Below, in pieces: positions 45,901 to 57,900 of a stretch of 64,000 nt of DNA. Source of the stretch: Spisula solida (taxonomy: Eukaryota; Mollusca; Bivalvia; Venerida; Mactridae); contig OX365959.1 of the NCBI GenBank assembly GCA_947247005.1, positions 34,802,148 through 34,866,147 on the forward strand. Reading direction: 5' to 3'. A program made the position numbers and the translations under genes. The notes beneath the pieces are model-generated. The model saw only the letters and a list, made by a program, of their open reading frames with translations. It did no database searches and had not been told where the DNA came from. The first letter of the stretch is position 1. Each line of letters opens with the position of its first letter.

Positions 45901-48900
45901 AATGGAAATGTAGGGGCTGCTAGGCTTATTTAATCTTACAGGATATTTTATTTCATAGATTATTTTGGAGAATATGTCTCACAAATTAGAAGTTTTATAC
46001 TTTAGCAAGAAAAGGTTATTTTAGGGGTAGTATTGGTCACTTGTTATTTTATATCATATTTTTATGTTTCTGGCGAAATAGCTGAGGAGTACAATTTCTA
46101 ACATTGATCATAAATGAAGAAAGTTGAAATGAATTATGTTGTCAAAGTGTAACTGCATGTTTGAATGTTGGATTAATATTGCATGAATATTAATGCACAA
46201 ATAGTTAGTATGAAATTGTTAACATTTTAAGAAAGTAATGTTTGCTAATGAGTAAACAAAGGTCTTTGATGATGATGAGAATTACATTTCATAAAAGGAA
46301 TTCAGTACAACCACTGTAGAGCAACTTTGTTTGGGAGCTGCAAATACTGCTCTTTTACAAAGGTTGTTGCTCTACAGATGTTACATTTATAGTAAATGTG
46401 AGCTTAGGGAATTTTTAAGGTGTTGTAACAGTCTACAGTACAACCTCAGAGGCTCTTCCGAGTTGTCCTCTGTAGAGCAACAACTTCTCTTGAGAGGTTG
46501 TACTGTAGTTGCAAAATTATTTACACTATTGATAAGAAAGTTATGTTCACTACTGAGTTGATAAAGGTCTTTGATGACTTTGAGCCTTACATTTCATAAA
46601 AGGCTGGCATCAGTATAATTGAAGCTAATGAAATGCTTTAGACTATAAAATAGTAAGATAAAATCAATGATTTCTGTGCTTTATTTTGCAAATGATGTAC
46701 TTTGGGAACACTCCCCTCTTTTTGTTAATTTGTTGTTCAGAGAGATGTCACAAATAAGTGTTGTTGTTCAGCCTTGTAAGAATAATTTTTCACAAGTTTA
46801 TGAAAATTGTGAAAATTAATCCCTGGCAAAATTTCTATATATTACAGTTTCTGTCTTGTTATTTTTAGCATCATTAAACTATATGGCACCAGAAGTTGTT
46901 AAGTGTGGTTACAGTGAGATTAGTGATATATTCTCCCTGGGCTGTGTACTATTTGAACTGGTCACAACCAATCTGTATACATCACAGGAAGCTATATCCA
47001 AACTACAAGAGATTAGAAAAGATGCTACAGTTCTTGATGAAGTATTCGAGGAAATTTCTCAGGTATGTACATGCCAGATCTCCCGCATCATGCATGAGTC
47101 TTGCTCATTTGAGGCTCTACGCACACATGATCAGAGGCAAAGTGATCAAATCTCACGCATTTCTTGGACATACTGGAACTATGTAACACTATCCAACATT
47201 TTACCAGAATTATGGCCCCTGGTTGACTTAGCTTTTTATATGGACAAGGCTTCCGCGGGGCATAAGCGTTTAATAAACACAGTCCTGTTTTATACTGAAT
47301 TAAAAAAAATTGTGATTTAAATGATTTTTGTTTTGTGAAAAAATTGCAAGGATTTGGAAACTTATTTCAGGAACATATTAAAGAATATAAATTTTATTTA
47401 TTTCAGAACTTCTCTGACAATTTGATTACTGTACTGTCAAGTATGTTGAAAGTGAACCATACACAGAGAGCTACAACTTCGTAAGTTTTATTATATTGGA
47501 TACAGGAATGTTTATTTATTATACCTATTTTGACAATTTAGACATCACACCATTTTGGCATTTGTGACGTCATAACGTCACTATAGCGATGTCGTTTACA
47601 CGTCAGTATATAAATCACACTGAAGAAGGGAAGAAGAGAATAATTAATAAATTTCAGAAATTGTAGCAGCTTTTATTATTAAATTTTAATATATAATACA
47701 CTGTCACAGGTGCGCAGAGTTGTTCACATTCAGTGAAAATGTTACTTTTCTTAGGTGGTCTGATCACTTGAAACAGTTTGGGAAATCTGCTCTTAGGTGG
47801 GGTTAAGATCAGGGAAAAGTCTGGGAATTTTGTGTCCGAAATATTCGTAGGAGTAAACCCTATTCTATTAATGTTGCATGTCAGTCCATTGAGTTTGATT
47901 TCAAGCCCAATATGTAGCTCATTCAATAGATAGTGAGACAGTGTTTCTAGTAGTTTGGGTTGGATTTCAAGGTTGGGTGGGTTAAGGGTCTTCCATTACA
48001 CCGGAAACATGTACTACAGTCATGTCCTTCGCATGTGCAGAAGTTGTCAGTCTCGTGTGGAACAGAAAATTTGTATTAGTTGTTAGTTCCAGGAAAACAG
48101 GCGCCGATCTCCCGAAGATTTATAACAGTAACATTTGAAGATCTTAAACTACAGAATATTTTAAACACAGACTCTGATTTGAGCAAAATCTCAATTTGAG
48201 ATGAGAATTCTACATGGGACGCTTCGGGAGATCAGGGCCTGGTTAAGTCAACAGGTTCTAGTACATTACTGAAAATACGTTGAAAACTGCACAAAACATT
48301 TAAAAATTAAAATTTAGTGTAAGTTTTTCTTAAATGTTTTTATCAATTTTTAGTATCTTGGCAACCATTTTAGGTGTCTGTTGAACATGGAGTATATAAA
48401 GAAATGCGTAGAAATGAGTGATTCTACCCAGCTAGAAAAGAGGAAGAGACTGAAGTCGGCTTCCACGGCCAAAACAGAAATTAGTAAGTAACAATTAGCA
48501 ATTACTTAAAAGACTCGGCAAATTGAAATTTTGAGAAAATGTTTTGTGCACATTGTGTTTACTGTCATTTTTTGCAAGTTATTGATTTCATTTGCTCATT
48601 ATGTTTGTGTTGTTTTACTTTTGTGTCCATTAGATTCAAAGCATTGGACGTTTTGAATGCTTTAATTTGATATGCTTTAATTAATACACCAGTATTATAA
48701 TTATTGTAGTTCGAAACAGCACTTTTCAAGTCAAGTTTATGCTTTTCAAAACATTTAAATTATAGAAATCTCATTAAAATCCAACCGTTATTACCCTTCA
48801 CTACTTTACGCTGATATAGCGTATTAAAGGAATCAAGCAAATGTTTGGATCTGATTTTAATGAGATTTAAATTATAGTGACTGTAACTACATGCAATTGC

Positions 48901-51900
48901 TTTATAATCATATGAGTAGTCTGTTCATTTTAAGGTTTTTAAATTTGAATGTAAAAATTTGCATGATAAAGAGCTTCTTTACTGTTTGTCGTAAATGTAA
49001 GATTGTCATCTAGATGTCATGAATAATTTATTATATAATTGCTTATATCAATAACAGCTGACTGCATGCACATGGTATCAATAATTTAGCTTTGCTTTTC
49101 TAATTAAAAAAAAGCATGTATAAACTTTATCTTACCACCTTTTAAGTGTTGTAAAACCTTAATTCTTAGCTATTTAGTTATAACCAGCTTTTATGATGAT
49201 TTTAATTTTAGAACCAAATCAGTTAACTAATTATATTTGTAACAAAGTTGATTTGCACATGGTATGAGATTGTAAAACTTAGCTTGGAGACCAGTCTGAA
49301 AATGGACACATCTGATTGGTTGTTTCTGGTTACATATTCAAAATTGACCAATGATGATGCTGTATTCTTAGACTGGTCTTCACACACAAGTTTGTAAGTT
49401 TTGGTTCAGTGCCAGTTACTGTAAATGAACTGTAACAATACATTTGCTTGCTAATATAATTTTTCTAGCTGTGCTTGGAGACCAGTCTGAAAATGGACAC
49501 ATCTGATTGGTGTTTCTGGTTACAGTTTAAAAATTGACCAATGATGATGCTGTATTCTTAGACTGGTCTCAGACACAAGTTTGTAAGTTTTGATTCAGTG
49601 CAAGTTACTGAGAATGAACTGTAACTACATTTGCTTGCTAATATAATTTTCCAGCTGTGTCAGAAGAAATAAGTAGATGTAAGTTTAATTTGTAACCTTG
49701 ATGAATTAGTATATATTTAGTATATTAGTTCTAGCTACAAGTTCTGTATAAAATATAACTTTCACTTGATTATCTCCCCCCCCCCCCTGATTGTGCCCAT
49801 ATATGTTTTTCAGACTAATAAATTAGTATTAATAAAACTTTTTGCTGCAAGCATGTGCTAACAAATATTGTCTGTACTGTAACATAATTTCTCCTTGCTA
49901 ACACTGACCATGTTCATTCCGATCAATTTTCATCATCACATTAACTGCAAATGTTTTCTTTCTAACTGTCATCATGATGTGACTCATAATCCTGTCTTAA
50001 AAAACTCTCTGTCTATTTGTATTTACTGATCAATGATCTCTCTCTAATCGTTGGCCTCAGCTCCTTACACTTATATTTAGTTCTCAATGTTTTATCTCTT
50101 GTATTGCTGACCTCACCTCCTTAAATGTTCTAGTAGATGTTATTATCCTATACTAGAATACAGTCACACATGTGTTAGTTGTCACTTGAATTAAGTAACT
50201 ACCTGTCTACAGCAGTCAGTATTATCAAATTCCTGTTTACCATTTTAGTTTCAAATATACCTGTACTAATACAGGTGCACATTTTCAGGTATATACCTGA
50301 TTTCAAGTTTTTGAGTGTGCCAAAAAGTCTGTTTTTCTGTATATTCACTATATAAATTGAAATTGACCTTATTTTAGAATTTTAGGTTTTTCATACTTTT
50401 AAACTTGCACTCATGTAGTAAACGGTCACCTTTTTTGATGTTCATACATATCTATAATATATACACTGGCTGCTTAAGACAGGTTTTATAATATTTATTG
50501 TATTGGTGAAGGGGTATGCGTATACAGAATCTGTAGAATTTAGATACATGTGACCATCTTAGAATATACTACTGGGTAACAATAACTTACTACACAGATT
50601 TCCTGGCTTCAGGAATAAATTTAATGGGATTAGCAGAGTTACATGTAGTGGGTGTTGAAGCGAACAAGTGTCAACACTAATATGTGTCATACTTATCTAC
50701 AAACGTAGCTTAATTATGATCACAAAAGTTTTGTAGTTCAAGGTTTTCTTGCTCTGGAAAGCATTTTCAGCAGAGTTACTTGGCTTGTGTGAAATCATGG
50801 TAAAGTTAGAAGTTTGGTTTATTTCATGTAATTTATTATGCCCCCAAGTTTGATGAGGGGGTATATGGCTTTGCACATGTTTGTCTGTCTGTTGGTCGGT
50901 CGATATACCAAATGGTTTCCATTATATAACTCAACAAAAATGCTTTGCTCTAGGATCTTTAAACTTTACATGGAGGTTGGTCATCAACAGTAGATGACCC
51001 CTATTGATTTTAAGGTCAGTCAGTCAAAGGTCACTGTGACCGTTACCATTTCTGACTATTGGTCTGCCATGGGGCATACATGTTTTACAAACATCTCTTG
51101 TTTTAAGTATGCTTATACGTTGTTGTATATTTTGGTGTAATATAAACTACCTGAAATAATTATTTGTCTGTTGTGAATGATACAAATTTGATTGTCAAAT
51201 GTCTTGATTGTGTTATACGTATATATATGTGTGTTACTTTTAGGGCCGTGTCCTCGTAACCAAGGTGTCATGAAGGTGCTGGAGTTTTTAGCGAGCATGG
51301 TCGATTATGAAACATGTGTACAAGAAGGTCTGTCATATTTGTTGGAACTGTCAACATTAGAAGATGGATTGAACTTGGATCCAAAGTGAGTACAATATTT
51401 TACCTGGTGATATATGCGTGCCTGAAAAACTTATATACAATCAGAAACACAATCAGAAACTTTAGAGCGAATTTGTTATTCTGAAGTTCACCTGGGTGTT
51501 ATAAAAGATTTGGTATGTTTTGAGTGTGCTAATCTTGGGTTTTATATTGAATTGTCACATGTATACTACAGTACAAGACATTTGATGTTATCTTGTTATA
51601 AAATATCCCAAATAGAGGATCACAATAATGTCTGTTACAAAACTCTCTTGATAAATTAGGGTCAAAATATTGAGATATAGAGCGGTCTGGTATCAAATAT
51701 TTGATGTTTTGTTTTCAGAGGAAAGAAATTGATTGCAATGGCGATGAAGAACAACATGTCCGATGGTCAGATACAGATCAGTGGTTGCAATGTACTTAAT
51801 TCTCTGATAATGAGTGGTAAGTCAAACTTAGTTTCTGTTTTATCTGTAACAATGAACACACAACGGTTGATATATTCAAATTTTCAATTATTTTGGTTCG

Positions 51901-54900
51901 CAGTGAAAAGCCTGATTACTACCATATATGGTTTGGGATCAGCTTTGTCATTAATTAGAATGATATAGATTTAGAACTATTACAATTTACATACATGTAA
52001 TTATATTTATTCATTGTTTTAACCTGTAGCAAACGTATTTATAAAAATTTTGTATTGTATCAATTTGATATTCTTTTGTTCACTTAAAATATGTGTGAAT
52101 AGTCTTTGAAAGAAATAATGTTCAGTCCTTAGACCTGTGGTCTAGTTGTTAAAGTGTCAATCCCTGTAAATAGACACACAATGTATAACTATAACTAATT
52201 CCATAGGTTATGTGCGGATCATGCCATGTGTCTCTGGGGATCTGACCAGAATCTGATGCTTTATTCTCAGGAGGGGGTCTGAGCTGCTAATTTGCTCAGG
52301 AGGGTCCAACCAGCTATTTTACTCAAAAGGGAGTCACAACCAGACTCTTGCAGCCCTGACATACTCCTCGCATTATATAAAATAACCACACTTTTTGCCC
52401 AAATGCCAGTGTTCTGCCTCCACAGTCCCACTCTGGATCTATGTAATGTAGCTTTTCCATTTGAAATATATTATAAAGATAATAAAGTGTTTATGCTGGA
52501 GATTAAGAGTAGTCAGTGAATTTTTTTTTAATAGAGTTAGGAAATTTCAAGTTTTAAGATTGTTATACATAATATTTTCTACATTTAAGTCATGAAATTC
52601 AATCGGAAAAATCGTAATGGTAAATGATTGGCTCCCAATTAGACTAACAAGTCACTTACTTAATGCAACTTTTACATAGAAATTATATTATAATAATTAT
52701 ATATAATTCACTATGTTTGCAAAACCATACTTGGAATATTTTCTACTGCACCTTATTTCAACAAATTAATTGCAACATGCAAAAAGGGGCCTCGTAATTG
52801 AAATTTTTAGATCTTTTCCCTAAGATATGACTTACTCTTACTTAAATTTACATAAGCAGAATATGTAAGAAATGTACACCAAATTTAAATGTTCTCTGTA
52901 CTTTGATGTAATTTTTCAAAGGTCCTTTTCTGCATGAATTTTTTAGTCTTAATGTTTGTTTTTAATTCTATACAAAATGTTAACATCACTTATGTTGTTA
53001 TAATTGATTCAAAACTAAACTATGCAGTGATCTATTAAAAAAGTATTTTACGGATAAATTTAAAAGTTACCTTTGTCAAATTTTCAAATTAGCCTTTTGT
53101 CAGTAAGATAGCACTGCACCGAGTCTCCCTTGTCAGTCAAGGAGCACTATACCAAGCCTCCCTTGTCAGTAAAGTAGCACTATACCAAGTCTCCCCTATC
53201 AGTAAATTAGCACTACATCAAGTGCCCCTTGTCAGTAAAGTAGCACTACACTGAGTGTCCCTTGTCAGTAAAGTAGCACTACTTCAAGTGTCCCTTGTCA
53301 GTAAAGTAGCACTACACAGAGTCTCCCTTGTCAGTAAAGTAGTACTACACGGAGTCTCCCTTGTCAGTAAAGTAGCACTACACCATCAGTCTCCCTTGTC
53401 AGTAAAGAAGCACTACACGGAGTCTCCCTTGTCAGTAAAGTAGCACTATACAAAGTCTCCCTTGTCAGTAAAGTAGCACTATACCAAGTCTCCCCTATCA
53501 GTAAAGTAGCACTATACCAAGTCTCCCTTGACAGTGAAGTAGCACTATACCAAGTCTCCCCTATCAGTAAAGTAGCACTACGTCAAGTGTCCCTTGTCAG
53601 TAAAGTAGCACTATACCAAGTCTCCCGTGTCAGTAAAGTAGCACTACACCTAGTCTCCCTTGTCAGTAAAGTAGCACTACACCAAGTCTCCCTTGTCAGT
53701 AAAGTAGCACTACACCTAGTCTCCCTTGTCTGTAAAGTAGCACTACTCCAAGTGTCCCTTGTCAGTAAAGTAGCACTATACCAAGCTTCCCCTATCAGTA
53801 AAGTAGTACTACACCAAGTGTCCCTTGTCAGTAAAGTAGCACTACACCTAGTCTCCCTTGTCAGTAAAGTAGCACTACACCAAGTCTCCCTTGTCAGTAA
53901 AGTAGCACTACACCAAGTCTCCCTTGTTAGTAAAGTAGCACTACACCAAGTCTCCCTTGTCAGTAAAGTAGCACTACACCAAGTCTCCCTTGTCAGTAAA
54001 GTAGCACTACACCAAGTCTCCCTTGTCAGTAAAGTAGCACTACACCAAGTCTCCCTTGTCAGTAAAGTAGCACTACACCAAGTCTCCCTTGTCAGTAAAG
54101 TAGCACTACACCAAGTCTCCCTTGTCAGTAAAGTAGCACTACACCAAGTGTCCCTTGTCAGTAAAGTAGCACTACACCAAGTGTCCCTTGTCAGTAAAGT
54201 AGCACTACACCTAGTCTCCCTTGTCAGTAAAGTAGCACTACACCGTCAGTCTCCCTTGTATGAAGGGTATGAAAAGATATGTGCATTTTCAAACAATAAG
54301 CTTAAATCATTATTTTCCAAACTGTATTTTTCATATAAAGTTTGTTATCTCTTAGAAATAAAAAATCTTTAAGATATTTTAACTAGGAAGTTTTTCTGAG
54401 CTATCTATATAAAAAAGTTCAATATATTATAACACATTGATTTTCTCATGATGCAACTGAAGTTTCCCAGAGATGGTGGTTTAGACTCATATCTTATATC
54501 TATATGCCAGCAAAAGACGAAAATTTGTATTTTTGAAATAAATTTGTTATTAATAACATGTGTTTGTTGCAATCATTTTAGTAACACTGATAAGGCATTA
54601 TGTATGCAATGAATAGTAATATTTTTCTGTTTTTCTGATTTTAGCTGAGTCGAGTGATGTCCTGTTTACAGCCGAGGTGATTGCAGTTATTCCTCTTGCA
54701 ATGGAGGTATGTTAATATATTACACTTATTTACTTACTTATTCCTCTTCACTCCAATTGGATCACAGGGCCTGAGTCACCTTCAGCTCTCCAACTTGTTC
54801 GCTCCATGACTCAGGGTTTCATACGCTCCATGACCCAGGGTTTTGTTCGCTCCATGACCCAGGGTTTTGTTCGCTCCATGACCCAGGGTTTAGTTCGCTC

Positions 54901-57900
54901 CATGACCCAGGGTTTTGTTCGCTCCATGACCCAGGGTTTCGTTCGCTCCATGACACAGGGTTTAGTTCGCTCCATGACCCAGGGTTTTGTTCGCTCCATG
55001 ATCCAGGGTTTTGTTCGCTCCATGACCCAGGGTTTTGTTCGCTCCATGACCCAGGGTTTTGTTCGCTCCATGACCCAGGGTTTCGTTCGCTCCTTGACCC
55101 AGGGTTTCGTTCGCTCCATGACCCAGGGTTTCGTTCGCTCCATGACCCAGGGTTTCATTCGCTCCATGACCCAGGGTTTAGTTCGCTCCATGACCCAGGG
55201 TTTTGTTCGCTCCATGACACAGGGTTTTGTTCGCTCCATGACCCAGGGTTTAGTTCGCTCCATGACCCAGGGTTTTGTTCGCTCCATGACCCAGGGTTTT
55301 GTTCGCTCCATGACCCAGGGTTTAGTTCGCTCCATGACCCAGGGTTTTGTTCGCTCCATGACCCAGGGTTAAGTTCGCTCCATGACCCAGGGTTTTGTTC
55401 GCTCCATGACCCAGGGTTTCGTTCGCTCCATGACACAGGCTTTGACTGCTCCCTATGACATCCTTGTCTTTAGGAGCTCAATATCACGGGTCCATGCTTG
55501 TCTTTAGGAGCTCAATATCCCGGGTCCATGCTTGTCTTTAGGAGCTCAATATCCCGGGTCCATGCTTGTCTTTAGGAGCTCAATATCCCGGGTCCATGCT
55601 TGTCTTTAGGAGCTCAATATCCCGGGTCCATGCTTGTCTTTAGGAGCTCAATATCCCGGGTCCATGCTTGTCTTTAGGAGCTCAATATCCTGGGTCCATG
55701 CTTGTCTTTAGGAGCTCAATATCCCGGGTCCATGCTTGTCTTTAGGAGCTCAATATCCCGGGTCCACGCTTGTCTTTAGGAGCTCAATATCCCGGGTCTC
55801 AATATCCCGGGTCCATGCTTGTCTTTAGGAGCTCAATATCCCGGGTCCATGCTTGTCTTTAGGAGCTCAATATCCCAGGTCTCAATATCCCGGGTCTCAA
55901 TATCCCGGGTCTCAATATCCCGGGTCTCAATATCCCGGGTCTCAATATCCCGGGTCTCAATATCCCGGGTCTCAATATCCTGGGTCTCAATATCCCGGGT
56001 CCTTTGCTAAGAATTTATGGACTTACTTCTTCTCCTTGAATCTTAACAATTCCATTATTTTTGACTTTATGACAGCTTAACTTGGACTTTCGGCGGTTAA
56101 GTTCATTTTCTCGTTCAGTTGTTTGTTAGTCATTGTGTTGTGTAATTATAGCCTGTGTTGGTTTTATAATTTTTCGTTCTCGACTGTTTTGGTCGAGTGC
56201 TGCCTTCCCTGTCCAATTTTTTTTATCTTTTTGCTATGTTGGGTTTGGCTGTACACAGTGTATGTCAAATTCATTCCCATGTCTTCTGTAGTATTATATA
56301 GTCAGTGATCAGTTGAAAATCCTACCCACAGTTGCTGGTTGTAGATCCTCTTTGCCTGTTTACTTTGAAATGGGATTTAAAACTTTACCTACTTTTGGAT
56401 ATGTCATCATTTACATGTCAAAAAATTTCTGATTGGCCACCTTATATTAAAGTATAATTTTTACGAAATTTCTTTCTGGAAATCAAAAGATTAGTGTGTG
56501 TATTGAAAAACTAACTTTAGACTTATTGATTTAATACATTATATAAAATTATTTGGTCTAATAAATAAATCTTAGAAATAACCTGCTTTGATTGTGTCGC
56601 TACATTTACACTCCGGTGTCTTAGTTGAAAAATTATATTTTATAAGGTGGCCAATTAGAAATTCTTTGAAGTGTATGTCTGCACATTTCAACATGACATC
56701 GTATAAATATTTTACAGAATCACAAAGACAATGTAGATGTACAGCTGTCTGCTGCCTCGTTACTGATGGCCCTAGCTGCAAACAGTAAGTTTGTTTTTGG
56801 AATAGTTCAAGTGCCAGGATAATGTGACGCACTATCATGTGCTTATGGTGAAAGTACCATTAGGATGTGTGGCATTCTTATCGCACCCAAATTTTAGTTA
56901 AAATATATGGAGTTGTTTGGATTTCACATGTAGTTTGCATGCACTATGTAAAACATGTAAAGTATTGAATTAAAGTCTATTTTCTGCCATGCGTTCATTC
57001 AGCCGAATGTACAGTTACTCAAGAGTCAGATGTTACTCTCGAGGCCACTGGTAGCGACAGCTCATTGGCTTTTGACCCCCTCAGTGGCACAGATGAGGAT
57101 CGAACCCGGGACCTTTTGATCCCAAAACACTTGCTCTATCTGTAGGCCACTGCTCCCCACATGTACTATGTTTTATTATGCCCCCCCCCCCCCCATCTTT
57201 GATGAGGGAGGATATTGCTTTGCACATGTCGGTCAGTCAGGCGGGCAGTAGACCAAATGGTTTCCGATCAATAACTCGAGAACGCTTTGCCCTAGGATCC
57301 TTAAACTTTACATGGAGGTTTGCCAACAACAGTAGATGTCCCTTATAGATTTTCACTGCGACCTTTACCATTTCTGACTATTGGGCTGCCTTGGGGGCAT
57401 ACATGTTTTATAATCATCTCTTGTTTATTTATTATTTCTTTTAATCATTCATGTTGTGTTTATTTGAAATTACAGGTTCTGCTGGTCAAGTTATTGGTCA
57501 TCTAGGTGGAGTCCAAGATATCCTGGCTGCCCTCAAAAATCACCCAAAAGATGCTAAGTTATGTAGTGTATGTTTGAATGCATTGTGGGGACTGACAGTA
57601 TATGGTATGTACTGATAGTAGAATTATTCTGTCATGTATGGTTGCCTGGTTACCATTTCAGTCAGGGTCTGTGACATATGGGGTGAGTTCAGATGGAACG
57701 TGAGTTCGATCTAGGTAGACTCGGTTTCCATTCAAATGCACTTGGTTTCTACACTTTTTGTGCCTTCACCACTGAAGAGTCGAACTCCAGTAACACCACC
57801 TCCATGCAAGGTTACTGATTCCCTGTTTCTGTACGGTATGCAAAATGAGCGGAGCAAAAGTTGTTACAGATATAACCAGGGCCAAGCTTTTGATTGTTTG

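Noticed and set aside
46856..47320. 154-codon plus-strand frame as a single gene
   Set aside because: Only 46869-47062 is coding (kinase segment MAPE to SDIFSLGC and beyond); the rest is a dispersed repeat after the donor.
53587..54372. Long plus-strand open frame (261 codons)
   Set aside because: It is a 33-bp minisatellite in STKLD1 intron 14; period divisible by three explains the open frame.
54806..55436. Open frames of 93-188 codons on both strands
   Set aside because: 24-bp minisatellite; open in several frames and on both strands at once, inside STKLD1 intron 15.
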